A DNA stretch of 64,000 bases from Veillonellales bacterium (GTDB lineage: Bacteria; Bacillota; Negativicutes; JAAYSF01), in NCBI GenBank assembly GCA_039680175.1, contig JBDKTO010000089.1, positions 36,353 to 100,352 of the forward strand, given 5' to 3'. Within the stretch, counting starts at the first letter, position 1. Each line of letters begins with the position of its first letter. Positions 8,149 to 17,005 of this stretch are shown in pieces. A model generated the notes under the pieces. It did not search any database and was not told the origin of the DNA. It was given only the letters and a program-made list of their open reading frames with translations. The position numbers and the translations under genes are program-made.

Positions 8149-8185
8149 AAGCCGACTTGACACAGTAACCGTCAAGCCGGCTTCT
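8147..8185 (+). terminator. Terminator after CDF gene
   Basis: AAGCCGACTTGAC (8149-8161) pairs with GTCAAGCCGGCTT (8171-8183) with one mismatch; the T-tract is weak (CTATTAA). The bases beyond hold a small GCCAAGT triplication (8207-8228). Confidence 0.6.
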
Positions 8186-8240
8186 ATTAATGTGCTGTTG
8201 GCTATGAGCCAAGTGCCAAGTGCCAAGCGCCCCATCCCCC

Positions 8241-8798
8241 CTACTCGATTTCTTTATTTACTTCGGTAAATAACTCGGCACCGGATTCGGCGATTAATTC
8301 GTCCAAGACTTCGTTTTCTTTTTGATGGATCGGTGGTTTAAAGCCATCGGTGTTAGTGGCGGAAGGGCTAGGCGGGTTAGGATGAGCTGAAGGGGCGGGG
8401 CTGAAGCAGGAAGTGTTGGAACGGCAGAGTTCCAGTACACGCCGGAGTATTTCCAGTTCTACGATTTGTTCAGCAGTGTGGAAAGACGTGTCGGCGGCGG
8501 CAGAGCGGTTGGACAGAAGACGATAAAGGTCTACTGGGGCGCAGGTAACGCTGAGGAAATCACTGCTAAAGGAAATTTTGCAGCATAGCAGTTCCAGCAA
8601 AATATCAATCAGGGCGCCGGCATGATCAAACCGGTCTACCGCCCTTTGAAAAATTTCGATCGGCACATCGGGGGTCCGGTGAATTTCTTCCGCTGCTCCG
8701 ACTAAGAGACGATAAGAAGATACCAGGGAGGAAAAGTTAGGGACGATCGCAATGACGTCCGCTAAAATAGTGTTGATAATCGACAAAGTGAGGGCCAT
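8241..8798 (-). CDS. Hypothetical protein with helical N-terminus and Pro/Ser-rich tail
   Basis: 185 residues; ATG at 8798 preceded by GGAGGTGA on the reverse strand, a strong ribosome site that supports a real gene. The first 95 residues are mostly helical and hydrophobic (LSIINTILADVIAIVP, ILLELLCC) but not a clear membrane anchor; residues 125-150 are a low-complexity Pro/Ser/Ala linker (SPAPSAHPNPPSPSATN); the C-terminus is acidic and helical (ENEVLDELIAESG). No family recognised. It converges on the CDF gene and lies back-to-back with mscS, with which it may share a regulatory region. Confidence 0.6.
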   Translation of the reverse strand: MALTLSIINTILADVIAIVPNFSSLVSSYRLLVGAAEEIHRTPDVPIEIFQRAVDRFDHAGALIDILLELLCCKISFSSDFLSVTCAPVDLYRLLSNRSAAADTSFHTAEQIVELEILRRVLELCRSNTSCFSPAPSAHPNPPSPSATNTDGFKPPIHQKENEVLDELIAESGAELFTEVNKEIE

Positions 8799-8940
8799 AG
8801 CTTCACCTCCGCTATACTACCAGCAGTATATGCACAGGCGGTACATTTGGTTATCAGGCCGTGTTCATAAAAGAGGACTTTGGCGAGCAAAGTATAATTA
8901 TAATCATATTAACGGAGACCGGAGAGGGGGGAGATCAGGA

Positions 8941-9765
8941 GTGATCAATCTACTGACGCCGGATTTTTGGCTGGCGGCAGGCAACAGGATGCTGCGCGTT
9001 ATTTTAATCATAGCGGGAGCCGGGCTTACCCTGCGCTTTTTCCGGCTGATTGTCAGCAAAATGCTGATTCCCAATGTGAGCAGTACGGCCTTTTATTTGG
9101 AGGAAAAGCGGGCCCGGACATTAAGCCGGTTGCTGCAGAGCATGATTCGTTATGGAATTTACTTTGTTGCGATTGTCATGATTTTGCAGGAATTTCATGT
9201 GGATACAACATCAATCGTTGCCGGTGCCGGAATTTTGGGCCTGGCAGTTGGTGTAGGCGCCCAAAATCTCATTCGGGATGTTATTACCGGCTTTTTTATT
9301 ATTTTGGAAGATCAATATGCAGTCGGCGACTATATTGCCTGCGGGGATATGGCGGGAACGGTAGAGGAGATCGGTTTTCGGGTTACTAAGCTGCGGGATG
9401 CCAACGGAATCCTGCATATTATTCCCCATGGCGGAATTTCCCGCGTCAGCAACTATACCCGTGGTCATATGCAGGCGGTGATCAATGTACCGGTAGCCTA
9501 TGAGGCCGATATCGGCCAGGTGCTGAAACTCCTTAAGCAGGCGTGCGGCGAGATTGGCAAAACCTTGCCGGAAGTGTTGGAAACGCCGGAGGTGCTGGGA
9601 GTTGTCGATTTTCATTCCGGTGAAATCGTAGTGCGGATTATTGCGAAAACGGCGCCTTTAAAACAGGTAAAGGTGGAAACGGCACTGCGGCAGAAGATTA
9701 AGCTGCTGTTTGATGATAATCACATTCCAGCCCCGGCGGAATCTATTGCCAGAATGGGCGGATAG
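8941..9765 (+). CDS. Small-conductance mechanosensitive channel, MscS family
   Basis: Opens under membrane tension to release solutes during osmotic downshock. GTG at 8941 follows GGAGAGGGGGGA (8921-8932); longer in-frame starts read back over the divergent gene. 274 residues: hydrophobic helix at 10-30, a second at about 60-85, then the pore helix (VAGAGILGLAVGVGAQNLIRDVITGFFII), and the beta domain (DYIACGDMAGTVEEIGFRVTKLRDANGILHIIPHGGI) with the C-terminal alpha/beta domain. The AGxGxxGLAxGxGAQ pattern is diagnostic. Length matches YkuT/MscS-size channels. Followed after 8 bases by the DUF951 gene, likely same transcript. Confidence 0.92.
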   Translation: MINLLTPDFWLAAGNRMLRVILIIAGAGLTLRFFRLIVSKMLIPNVSSTAFYLEEKRARTLSRLLQSMIRYGIYFVAIVMILQEFHVDTTSIVAGAGILGLAVGVGAQNLIRDVITGFFIILEDQYAVGDYIACGDMAGTVEEIGFRVTKLRDANGILHIIPHGGISRVSNYTRGHMQAVINVPVAYEADIGQVLKLLKQACGEIGKTLPEVLETPEVLGVVDFHSGEIVVRIIAKTAPLKQVKVETALRQKIKLLFDDNHIPAPAESIARMGG

Positions 9766-9773
9766 GAGGAAAT

Positions 9774-9974
9774 ATGGAGTTTGTTCGTTATGAAGTTGGC
9801 GATATTGTGAAGATGAAAAAAAGTCATCCCTGTGGTTCCGATCGCTGGGAGATCCTGCGCACCGGCATTGATTTTGGCCTGAAGTGTCAGGGCTGCGGCC
9901 GCCGGGTCATGGTGCCCCGGCCAAAATTTGAAAAAGCGGTTAAGGCTATTGTCGGCAAAGTAGGACAGGAATAG
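9774..9974 (+). CDS. DUF951 family zinc-finger-like protein
   Basis: 66 residues, ATG behind GGAGGAAAT. Signature: YEVGDIVKMKKSHPCGSDRWEILRTG then CQGCGRRVMVPRPKFEKAVKAI. The single Cys before and CxxC after, plus the HPCG, suggest a small metal-binding domain. DUF951 genes sit between mscS and ychF or beside parB in many Firmicutes, as here, but no function is established. Likely co-transcribed with mscS upstream (8-base gap). Confidence 0.88.
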   Translation: MEFVRYEVGDIVKMKKSHPCGSDRWEILRTGIDFGLKCQGCGRRVMVPRPKFEKAVKAIVGKVGQE

Positions 9975-10098
9975 CTGCGGCCGACACAGCGTCCTTCGTT
10001 GGCGGAAGCCCATTGAAATTAACCGGGGGATGCTCTACAATAAGAAAAGACATAAAGCGATTCGGGGGAAATACCATAAAGTAAGGTGGAATCAAACC

Positions 10099-11205
10099 AT
10101 GAGTACGAATTTGGAAGTGGGCATAGTCGGATTGCCCAATGTGGGTAAAAGTACGTTGTTTAATGCTATTACCAAGGCCGGTGCCGAAGCGGCCAACTAT
10201 CCTTTTTGCACCATTGAACCCAATATCGGGGTGGTTGAGGTGCCGGATGAGCGCCTTTGGAAACTAACGGAAATGTACAAGCCGAAAAAAACAACTCCGG
10301 CGGCCATGCGATTTGTCGATATTGCCGGTTTGGTCAAGGGGGCTTCTCAGGGAGAGGGTTTGGGCAATAAATTTTTGGCTCATATCCGACAGGTTGATGC
10401 GGTGGCTCAGGTTGTGCGCTGCTTTCAGGATGAGGATATTACTCATGTGGAAGGCGGACTGGATCCCTTGCGGGATATAGAGATTATCAATACCGAGCTG
10501 TGTCTAGCCGATCTGGAAACACTGGAAAAGCGGCTGGACCGCTGCCGGAAACTGCTAAAGACGAATGATAAAAAAATTCCGGCCGAACTGGCAGTGCTGG
10601 AGCGGATACAGGAAGTCCTGCAGCAGGCTCAGCCGGCTCGGCGGGTGGAGATTAGCGAAGTGGAGCAGGAGTTTATCACCGACCTCAACCTTATGACCTT
10701 AAAGCCGGTTTTATTTGTGGCCAATATCGGCGAGGACGAAGTCGCCAATCCGGAGACCAATCCTTATGTAAAAAAGGTGCAGGAATATGCCGCTCAAGAA
10801 GGAGCGGAGGTCATCGCCGTTTCCGCCAAAGTCGAGTCGGAAATCGCTGAATTGCCGGAAGAGGATGCCCGGGAATTTCTGACCGAACTAGGACTGTCAG
10901 AATCTGGGCTGGACAAGTTGATCCGGGCCAGCTACAAGCTTCTCGGCTTGATGAATTTCTTTACCGCCGGCGAGGATGAAGTGCGGGCCTGGACTATTAA
11001 ACGGGGAACGAAGGCACCTCGGGCTGCCGGAAAAATCCACACCGATATTGAGCGCGGTTTTATCCGGGCCGAGATCGTGTCCTATAATGAGTTGATGGCT
11101 GCCGGCAGTCACAATGCCGCCAGAGAAAAAGGACAGGTTCGGCTGGAAGGCAAAGAATATATTATGCAGGACGGAGATGTAACCTATTTCCGGTTTAATG
11201 TATAA
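10099..11205 (+). CDS. ychF: Redox-regulated/ribosome-associated ATPase YchF
   Basis: Obg-family P-loop NTPase that prefers ATP and binds ribosomes. The ATG at 10099 ([19 protein letters not shown]) follows AAGGTGG (10083-10089); upstream in-frame codons have no ribosome site. 368 residues as usual. Motifs: G1 [10 protein letters not shown]2/G3 [24 protein letters not shown]; the non-canonical G4 (VANIGEDE rather than NKxD) typical of YchF; C-terminal TGS domain ([30 protein letters not shown], listed in part). Sits upstream of rpsF-ssb-rpsR as in Bacillus (yyaF), though here separated by three other genes. Confidence 0.97.
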   Translation: MSTNLEVGIVGLPNVGKSTLFNAITKAGAEAANYPFCTIEPNIGVVEVPDERLWKLTEMYKPKKTTPAAMRFVDIAGLVKGASQGEGLGNKFLAHIRQVDAVAQVVRCFQDEDITHVEGGLDPLRDIEIINTELCLADLETLEKRLDRCRKLLKTNDKKIPAELAVLERIQEVLQQAQPARRVEISEVEQEFITDLNLMTLKPVLFVANIGEDEVANPETNPYVKKVQEYAAQEGAEVIAVSAKVESEIAELPEEDAREFLTELGLSESGLDKLIRASYKLLGLMNFFTAGEDEVRAWTIKRGTKAPRAAGKIHTDIERGFIRAEIVSYNELMAAGSHNAAREKGQVRLEGKEYIMQDGDVTYFRFNV

Positions 11206-11321
11206 CGACAAATAGATTGTTCAGCAGGAGGCTTGGCGCAGGTCAGGTCTTTTTCTCTACCCAAAATAACTGTCTTCTTGTATAATTATGGATAGGGCAG
11301 CAACCGGGGAGGAAGAATAGT

Positions 11322-12473
11322 ATGGCACGAAAAATAAAAAAGATGCCGGGACGTCCTTTGGCTTTAAACGGGGAAGAACGCAAGGAAAAACAGGATGAAC
11401 GGCTGGCCCGATATTACAAAGAGCACCAGCAAAACCAGGCGGCAGAACAAGAACTCAGTAAACTGAGTCACTTTGTGTATGAACCGGTTGACTATGAATT
11501 GCTGCTTGTCAGGAAAGTACGTCCTGAACCGCCGGTTCCGGATTTCAGCTATCTGCTGACAGAGGCGCAGTTGAAGATTTCCAATCAATATTTCCAGCCC
11601 ATTGCAATGCATCTTGGGGTATTAGTGGCAATTGTTCTTGTTTCTCTTTTAAATCTTAAGGAATATTCTCTCGTTTTGGCGGTAGTTGGGGTGATCTGCG
11701 TTTGTTATTCCTTTCAGCGGCTTCTGAAAAATCGCGAGCAAAGTATGACAAAAGCTTTAATGGTAGCCAGAAATGAAATTAATACCAAATTGCAGGAATT
11801 TAAGGAAACCAATCAGCGGGAAAAGGACCAATTTGAAAAGGAGGAAGACGACCGAATCAACAAACTTCAGGAATTGCTGAATGGCGAGCGATCTGCTGTT
11901 ATCAGGAAGATGGAAGAAGTGCTAAGCGGTATGCGGTTCCCTTTTCTTTGTCAATGTACAACGCATTTATATGATTTGGAAAATCCGGTGATTTTTATTG
12001 CCCTGCCGCCGGTTTCCATTATTCCCACTACAGTCAGCGATATTATTGCCAGCGGCGAGGTGGAATACGAAGATAAGGCACCAGTCAGCATCAATAAACA
12101 ATATGCGGAGGTTGTAACGGGAATCGGCGTTCAGATCGCTTTAGCGATTCACGCCAGCCTGCCGACCTTAAACAGTCTGTTCCTTTGCGGTTTTTCTCCG
12201 GCAGAACAGGACAATGAATTTTTTTACAGCGTCACGGTGCCCAAAGAGGCGGCGGCCGAAGCCGCACAGTACCACAGTGCCATGCAATATTTGAACAAAC
12301 TGGGCGTACAGATGAAACTGACAAGCAATCTGGAATTTACTCCGGTTAAACCGGATTTTCCTGAGTGGTGGGATAACGTGCGGCTGACGCAGGTTCATTC
12401 CTTCGATTCGGTTTGTATTAATACGGCCCTGAACGGAGCGCTTTTTAGAACAGGAATTTCTTCAGATGTGTAG
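11322..12473 (+). CDS. Hypothetical membrane protein with cytosolic coiled coil
   Basis: 383 residues, ATG preceded by GGGGAGGAAG. A very basic, charged N-terminus (residues 1-45) precedes a segment with Pro-rich PEPPVPDFSYLL, two adjacent membrane helices at about 95-130, then a long charged helix (about 140-195, QEFKETNQREKDQFEKEEDDRINK) that should form a coiled coil, and a C-terminal alpha/beta domain. No family recognised. It lies between ychF and a cupin gene with its own likely promoter region (11206-11321). Not an obvious horizontal insertion by composition. Confidence 0.7.
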   Translation: MARKIKKMPGRPLALNGEERKEKQDERLARYYKEHQQNQAAEQELSKLSHFVYEPVDYELLLVRKVRPEPPVPDFSYLLTEAQLKISNQYFQPIAMHLGVLVAIVLVSLLNLKEYSLVLAVVGVICVCYSFQRLLKNREQSMTKALMVARNEINTKLQEFKETNQREKDQFEKEEDDRINKLQELLNGERSAVIRKMEEVLSGMRFPFLCQCTTHLYDLENPVIFIALPPVSIIPTTVSDIIASGEVEYEDKAPVSINKQYAEVVTGIGVQIALAIHASLPTLNSLFLCGFSPAEQDNEFFYSVTVPKEAAAEAAQYHSAMQYLNKLGVQMKLTSNLEFTPVKPDFPEWWDNVRLTQVHSFDSVCINTALNGALFRTGISSDV

Positions 12474-12530
12474 AATAGTAGAATAATTGAATAGAATTAT
12501 CAGATAGTAAGAGCAAAGGAGCGATAGAAC

Positions 12531-12878
12531 ATGATTAAACGTGCGGGAACTATAACGGAACAAATCCGGCCTCAAATGTTTGGCGGCAAAGGTGAGGTAA
12601 AATTTATTCATTTGCTGGAAAACGAAGAATTTCAGGGTAAGGGCAGAGTATTTGCCCACACAATTATTAAACCAGGCTGTTCCATCGGCAGCCACACCCA
12701 CAAGGGGGATATCGAAGCCTACTATTGTTTAAAAGGCGAAGGCATATATTGGGATAATGGCGGAGAAACCGTGCTGAAACCGGGAGATTTAGCCTTTACA
12801 GATAACGGCCAAAGTCATTCCGTCGAGAATAAGGGGACGGAAGATCTGGAACTGATTGCTTTAGTGCTGTTTTGTTAA
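12531..12878 (+). CDS. Small single-domain cupin
   Basis: 115-residue cytosolic cupin; ATG preceded by AAAGGAGCG. Both cupin motifs are present: GCSIGSHTHKGDIEAYYCLKG (motif 1, with the His-His-Glu metal ligands in HTHKGDIE) and PGDLAFTDNGQSHSVEN (motif 2, with the last His). An Asp-Glu spacing variant replaces the classical HxHxxxxE. Likely binds a metal and a small ligand or acts as an isomerase/sensor; no substrate can be named. Followed by a terminator, so it is probably a single-gene transcript. Confidence 0.82.
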   Translation: MIKRAGTITEQIRPQMFGGKGEVKFIHLLENEEFQGKGRVFAHTIIKPGCSIGSHTHKGDIEAYYCLKGEGIYWDNGGETVLKPGDLAFTDNGQSHSVENKGTEDLELIALVLFC

Positions 12879-12894
12879 GAGTTTATCATTCCAT

Positions 12895-12925
12895 AGCGCA
12901 GCGGATATCCGTTGCGCTAATTTTA
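12895..12925 (+). terminator. Terminator after cupin gene
   Basis: AGCGCAGCGGAT (12895) is almost perfectly self-complementary through 12918 (one mismatch), followed by AATTTTAA. Confidence 0.7.
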
Positions 12926-13131
12926 ACTTCATAGGTTTTATTGGTTATGAACCTTGAGCGGTTGCTGCCACCGACATTAATCTAGGGAAAAGTATGCTAT
13001 TGATATGCCAGACGGGTTTCTATCTAGCAATTTCAGCTTGGGACTATGTACCGCAGGCCAAAGACACGCAGGATTTTCTGGACAGAAAGTGAATGGAGCA
13101 CCCTAAGAGTTTTTTGGGAGGAAAGCCATAT

Positions 13132-14247
13132 ATGGCATATTACAATGCGATTCTCTATTATTTTACCGGCACAGGCAATTCTTATCGTGTTGCTTGCTGG
13201 TTGGGAGAAGAATTAGCCAATCAAGGCAGTGCTGCCCAATTACTGCCGATTGACAGAAGGGAAAACATTTGCTGGGACGGCGATTTGTTGGGCCTTGTTT
13301 TTCCTACCCATGGCTTTACCGCTCCTTGGCAGGTGATCCGTTTTGTCTTAGGACTGCCCCGCAGTAAAAAAGGTCATGCTTTTGTGGCGGTAACTCGGGC
13401 CGGAACCAGGCTGTGGGAGAGGAACCTACCGGGTATGGAAGGGTCGGCAGGGTATCTAATTGCCCTGCTTCTGTTTTACAAAGGGTATTCGGTGCGGGGC
13501 GTAACCGGTCTGGATATGCCGTCTAATTGGCTGACTTTTCACTCCGGTATCAATCCGGTGAATGCTGCCGCCATTATAGACAGGACAAGACCGAAGACAA
13601 GAAATTTTGCTTTGCGTATTACGGCTGGAAAACGTTATTATAACGGTAGATTGCCTTTATTTCTGGGACTTATTTTATGGAAAATTTCTCTTGCCTATTT
13701 GGTCTTGGGACGATTTTTTCTAGCTAAACTAGCTTTCGCTTCAGCTCAATGTGACGGCTGCGGGGTATGTGCCGCCGGCTGTCCGGCAAATGCGATCAAG
13801 CTGAGGGGCCGAACAAGGCTCCGACCTTATTGGACTTTTGCCTGTGAAAGCTGTATGCGCTGTATGGCTTATTGCCCGAAACAGGCGGTACAAAGCAGCC
13901 ATTCCCTCTTCTTTATCCTTTATATGTTGACTACTGTACCGGCAGCAGCCTATTTGTTGCAGCTGGCGGCGGATAAAATGGTCTGGTTGCCTAGCTGGAT
14001 GGAAGAACTGCTGCAATATGGATATATTCTTTTGTCTATCTATCTGGTTTATCAAATATTTAATGCAATGCTCTATGTTCCGCTTCTGAATAAAATGTTT
14101 GCTTATACAACATTAACCCGTATCTACCGCCGCTACCACGCCCCGGGAGTTGGATTGGGACAAATAGTAAAACCGCGAATTCTTGCCGGTCGACTGCAGA
14201 ATAAGAATAAGCTCACAGAAAATGAAAGCAAGCATAGCTTAAAATAG
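13132..14247 (+). CDS. EFR1-type flavodoxin/ferredoxin fusion protein with membrane helices
   Basis: 371 residues. ATG at 13132 chosen because GGGAGGAAAG (13115-13124) sits 8 bases before it; the ATG at 13093 has no such site. Residues 1-150 are flavodoxin-like (YYFTGTGNSYRVACWL, PTHGFTAPWQV). Residues about 200-250 hold two [4Fe-4S] sets: CDGCGVCAAGCPANAI and CESCMRCMAYCPKQAV. Hydrophobic helices flank them (about 170-195 and 265-325), so the redox domain is probably membrane-tethered. The architecture is that of EFR1 family ferrodoxins, presumed low-potential electron carriers in anaerobes. Isolated gene between terminator and rpsF promoter. Confidence 0.82.
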   Translation: MAYYNAILYYFTGTGNSYRVACWLGEELANQGSAAQLLPIDRRENICWDGDLLGLVFPTHGFTAPWQVIRFVLGLPRSKKGHAFVAVTRAGTRLWERNLPGMEGSAGYLIALLLFYKGYSVRGVTGLDMPSNWLTFHSGINPVNAAAIIDRTRPKTRNFALRITAGKRYYNGRLPLFLGLILWKISLAYLVLGRFFLAKLAFASAQCDGCGVCAAGCPANAIKLRGRTRLRPYWTFACESCMRCMAYCPKQAVQSSHSLFFILYMLTTVPAAAYLLQLAADKMVWLPSWMEELLQYGYILLSIYLVYQIFNAMLYVPLLNKMFAYTTLTRIYRRYHAPGVGLGQIVKPRILAGRLQNKNKLTENESKHSLK

Positions 14248-14279
14248 TAATTGGTGATTGTTTTTGCAAAGCAATTTTC

Positions 14280-14309
14280 TTGCATTGTTTTCGTCAACAG
14301 TGCTATAAT
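14280..14309 (+). promoter_or_regulatory. Promoter of rpsF-ssb-rpsR operon
   Basis: TTGCAT (14280-14285), 18-base spacer, TATAAT (14304-14309). The leader of about 90 bases contains a self-complementary GCTCCCTTAAGGGAGC (14363-14378) just before the ribosome site AAAGGAGGAGGTG. S6:S18 autogenous leaders occur at this position in Firmicutes, but I cannot confirm that motif here. Confidence 0.75.
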
Positions 14310-14405
14310 ATATAGGTCGAGGCACTATATTAGTTTTTCAAAGCTATTTTGTGACCTTCCCTGCTCCCTTAAGGGAGCCATAAGTCCAAAGGAGGAGGTG
14401 ATTTC

Positions 14406-14690
14406 GTGAGAAAATACGAAGTCATGTTTATCATCAAGCCGGCCGAAGAAGAGGCTCTTAATACGGTTATTACCAAATTCGAGAACCTGATAAAAGATAA
14501 CGGCGGCGAAGTTGAAAAAATTGACCGTTGGGGTAAAAAACGCTTGGCCTATGAGATCAAAGATTTTGCCGAGGGTTATTATTGTCTCATCTATTTCAGC
14601 GCTGAACCAAAAGCAGTTTTTGAACTTGAGCGTGTAATGAAGATTACAGATGAGATTCTTAAACATATGGTCATTAAAGAAGAAGAATAG
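14406..14690 (+). CDS. rpsF: 30S ribosomal protein S6
   Basis: 94 residues, GTG start behind a full Shine-Dalgarno. [39 protein letters not shown] and the C-terminal [15 protein letters not shown] are standard S6. Binds S18 on the platform of the 30S subunit. First gene of rpsF-ssb-rpsR, followed after 17 bases by ssb. Length normal, no oddity. Confidence 0.98.
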   Translation: MRKYEVMFIIKPAEEEALNTVITKFENLIKDNGGEVEKIDRWGKKRLAYEIKDFAEGYYCLIYFSAEPKAVFELERVMKITDEILKHMVIKEEE

Positions 14691-14707
14691 GCCAGGGGGA
14701 ATTTACC

Positions 14708-15121
14708 ATGAATAAGGTTATATTAGTCGGTAATCTTGCTCGTGATCCGGAAGTTCGCTATACGCAGACCGGTAAAGCGGTCGCTTCCTTTACTATCGCC
14801 GTTAATCGTTTTGGCGGCGGGCAGGGTCAGAATCAAGCCGATTTTATTCCCATTGTAGCATGGGAAAAACTGGCCGAAGTTTGTGGCAATAATCTTACCA
14901 AAGGACGCCGTGTCCTTGTCGAAGGCCGACTGCAGATTCGCAGCTACGATGCCGCGGACGGACAAAAGCGACGCGTAGCCGAAGTCATTGCTCAAAATAT
15001 TGAGTTTTTGGGCGGCAGACCGGCAAGCGGGGGCGACGGCAATACGAGTACGAGTACTCCGCCAAGCGGCGCGAATTCCTTTGGCAGTGAGGTCTTCCCT
15101 GAAGAAGAAATACCATTTTAA
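14708..15121 (+). CDS. ssb: Single-stranded DNA-binding protein
   Basis: 137 residues. OB fold at 1-105 (MNKVILVGNLARDPEVRYTQ, VASFTIAVNR, FIPIVAWEKLAEV, KGRRVLVEGRLQIRSYD), Gly/Ser/Thr-rich linker, and the acidic tail ending EEEIPF that docks DNA-repair and replication partners. Replication-essential SSB rather than a plasmid paralogue, as judged by its position between rpsF and rpsR. Confidence 0.97.
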   Translation: MNKVILVGNLARDPEVRYTQTGKAVASFTIAVNRFGGGQGQNQADFIPIVAWEKLAEVCGNNLTKGRRVLVEGRLQIRSYDAADGQKRRVAEVIAQNIEFLGGRPASGGDGNTSTSTPPSGANSFGSEVFPEEEIPF

Positions 15122-15134
15122 AGGGAGGTAACTA

Positions 15135-15368
15135 TTGGTGAGACGCGAAAGAGGAAGAAAGCCAAAGAAAAAAGTTTGCAGCTTCTGCGTTGATAAAGTA
15201 GAAGGTATTGATTATAAAGATGTTCCTAAACTGCGCCGTTATACGACTGAACGCGGCAAAATTCTGCCCCGTCGTATTTCCGGCAACTGCGCTAAACATC
15301 AACGGCAGTTAACGCTTGCTATTAAACGGGCTCGGATGATCGCCTTGCTGCCGTTTACAGCAGAATAA
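15135..15368 (+). CDS. rpsR: 30S ribosomal protein S18
   Basis: 77 residues if the TTG at 15135 is used, giving Met-Val-Arg-Arg-Glu-Arg-Gly-Arg as in relatives; a GTG three bases later is equally possible, both served by AAGGGAGGT (15121-15129). [17 protein letters not shown] contains a CxxC, the zinc-binding form of S18 (C+ paralogue), followed by [18 protein letters not shown] and the C-terminal basic [12 protein letters not shown]. Last gene of the operon, closed by a terminator 13 bases downstream. Confidence 0.97.
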   Translation: MVRRERGRKPKKKVCSFCVDKVEGIDYKDVPKLRRYTTERGKILPRRISGNCAKHQRQLTLAIKRARMIALLPFTAE

Positions 15369-15380
15369 AAAGATTCGAGG

Positions 15381-15416
15381 AGCAAGAATGTGCTTGAGTG
15401 CATTCTTGCTTTTTTG
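15381..15416 (+). terminator. Terminator of rpsF operon
   Basis: GCAAGAATG (15382-15390) pairs with CATTCTTGC (15401-15409), followed by TTTTTTG. Confidence 0.92.
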
Positions 15417-15721
15417 TTCATTCGGGCAGATAAACCGGCAAGTAATGACATCATTTTTTGGCCAAAGGCTAAGCACCAATTACTAAGAAAGAAAACCGCT
15501 TTATTTTTAGGCAAAACAAAAGAGAGAGCCTTTTCCGATCCGCTCTCTCTTTTGCCACCATCCATTGGCTGCAGCACCACCTGCAACCAATCGCCCCTCT
15601 ATTATCATACAGCAAGGAGAGCGGGAATGCAAGTTTTGTCCGAAAATTGGTTAGGATACAAGCAGGAAACGGTCGGACTGCTTACGAATATTACAAAGAT
15701 AACTGTAAGGGGGGGTGGCCG
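15417..15721 (+). other. Intergenic stretch with a second stem-loop
   Basis: No convincing gene. AAAAGAGAGAGC (15518-15529) pairs perfectly with GCTCTCTCTTTT (15542-15553), a likely second terminator usable on either strand. From about 15600 a leader runs into the MazG-like gene, ending in AAGGGGGGGTGG. Confidence 0.6.
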
Positions 15722-16030
15722 GTGTTTTCTCATGAGTCGGACATCTTGCGGAAATTGCGATTGATTGAAGGGCTCAAGGCGGAATTGGTGACAAACGTCG
15801 GCCAGCTTTATCAGGCGATGGCTCAAAACAGCGAGGGGGCGATTCGGGAGGGAATCGCCGGAATTATAGTGCTTTGCTATGTCCTGGCCCGCAGACTGGG
15901 CATTGATTTTGCATCGCTGGACGAAGAAGTTTTAACCCGGGCCGGTCAATATATAAAACGAGAACACGAAGCGGAGCAGTGGTTTGGTGATTTCAGCGAA
16001 TATCAGCGCCATCTTCGCCGTAAGGAGTGA
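15722..16030 (+). CDS. MazG-like family protein
   Basis: About 102 residues from the GTG at 15722, which follows a G-rich ribosome site (15707-15718); a longer in-frame start at 15647 adds residues that do not look like the family. SDILRKLRLIEGLKAELVTNVGQLYQAM, then a helix IAGIIVLCYVLARRLGIDFASLDEEV, matches the short all-alpha MazG-like proteins found upstream of yybS in Negativicutes/Clostridia. MazG proteins hydrolyse NTPs using an ExxE/ExxD metal site; that set is incomplete here, so catalytic activity is doubtful. Four bases before yybS, hence same operon. Confidence 0.72.
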   Translation: MFSHESDILRKLRLIEGLKAELVTNVGQLYQAMAQNSEGAIREGIAGIIVLCYVLARRLGIDFASLDEEVLTRAGQYIKREHEAEQWFGDFSEYQRHLRRKE

Positions 16031-16034
16031 ATTC

Positions 16035-16994
16035 ATGCAGCAGACTCGCGTAAGACCTATGGTTGAAGGTGGTGTATTATCCGCCGTTGCTCTGATTTTT
16101 GCTTTAATCAGCGCTTATTTGCCGATTGTCGGCCCGTTTGTCAACCTGATCTGGCCGGTGCCGATTATTTTACTGGGTGTGCGCCACGGCTATAAATGGA
16201 GTATGCTGGCAACGGCAGTAGCAGGCGTGCTGATTGCTATTCTTATGCATCCCCTGCACGCCGTATCAGTGGTGGTAGGATTTGGCCTGATTGGTATTGT
16301 CTTAGGTCATGCGTTTCGAGCCGATTACAGCCCGGGGAAAACTTTGTTATGGGGCACGCTGGCTTCGCTGATTTCCAAAGTGGCGGTATTGGCCATAGGC
16401 GCCGTGGTGATGGGGATCAATCCTCTTAATATGCAGACCGATGCGATGAGCAGCGCGGTGGATCAGGCGCTGGGAATGTACCGCAGCATGGGTATGAGCG
16501 AAGAAAATTTGCAGCAAATGTCGGGCAGCATGCAGGCTATGATTAACTTGGTAAAAATTATTCTGCCGGCCGGATTTGGTATGGCGGCAGTTCTGGATAC
16601 CTATTTAAACTTTGTAATTGCCAAAGCCGTGCTGAAGAAGCTTGGACATCAGGTTGCACCTTTTCCCCCGTTTAGGCGGTGGAACCTGCCTCCCTTTCTT
16701 GCCTATATTTTTATTCTGTCAATTGTGGGCATGTATTGGGGTAAGGTCAAGGAGATTGATATGCTGTATAAAGCAGCGATGAATTTCCAGGTGATCACCA
16801 GCATGTTCCTTTTGCTGCAAGGGTTGGCGCTATTTTACTTTCTTGCCGATAAATACAAATTGTCAAGGTTCGTGCGGGGTATTATACTGGTCTTATTACT
16901 TACCAACGGCTTTTTAACCCAGGGAGTAATTTTTGCCGGCGGCTTTGATATGGCGGTGGATTATCGCCGTTTGCGCAGACTGCGTTCTGAATAG
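16035..16994 (+). CDS. YybS family membrane protein (DUF2232)
   Basis: 319 residues with ATG at 16035 behind TAAGGAG. About eight membrane helices in blocks at 10-95, 110-145, 185-215 and 235-310, with a hydrophilic methionine-rich loop (MGMSEENLQQMSGSMQAM, near 155). DUF2232/YybS proteins are predicted transporters of the S-component type and lie next to gdpP (yybT) in Bacillus, exactly as here. Substrate unknown. 11-base gap to gdpP indicates co-transcription. Confidence 0.88.
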   Translation: MQQTRVRPMVEGGVLSAVALIFALISAYLPIVGPFVNLIWPVPIILLGVRHGYKWSMLATAVAGVLIAILMHPLHAVSVVVGFGLIGIVLGHAFRADYSPGKTLLWGTLASLISKVAVLAIGAVVMGINPLNMQTDAMSSAVDQALGMYRSMGMSEENLQQMSGSMQAMINLVKIILPAGFGMAAVLDTYLNFVIAKAVLKKLGHQVAPFPPFRRWNLPPFLAYIFILSIVGMYWGKVKEIDMLYKAAMNFQVITSMFLLLQGLALFYFLADKYKLSRFVRGIILVLLLTNGFLTQGVIFAGGFDMAVDYRRLRRLRSE

Positions 16995-17005
16995 GAGGGT
17001 ATATT

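Noticed and set aside
8207..8228. GCCAAGT triple repeat
   Set aside because: Too short to mean more than replication slippage.
14310..14405. S6:S18 autogenous leader RNA before rpsF
   Set aside because: Position is right and a hairpin exists, but I could not match the conserved binding features with confidence.
15390..15764. 124-codon frame after rpsR
   Set aside because: Runs through two terminator hairpins and starts within one; not a gene.
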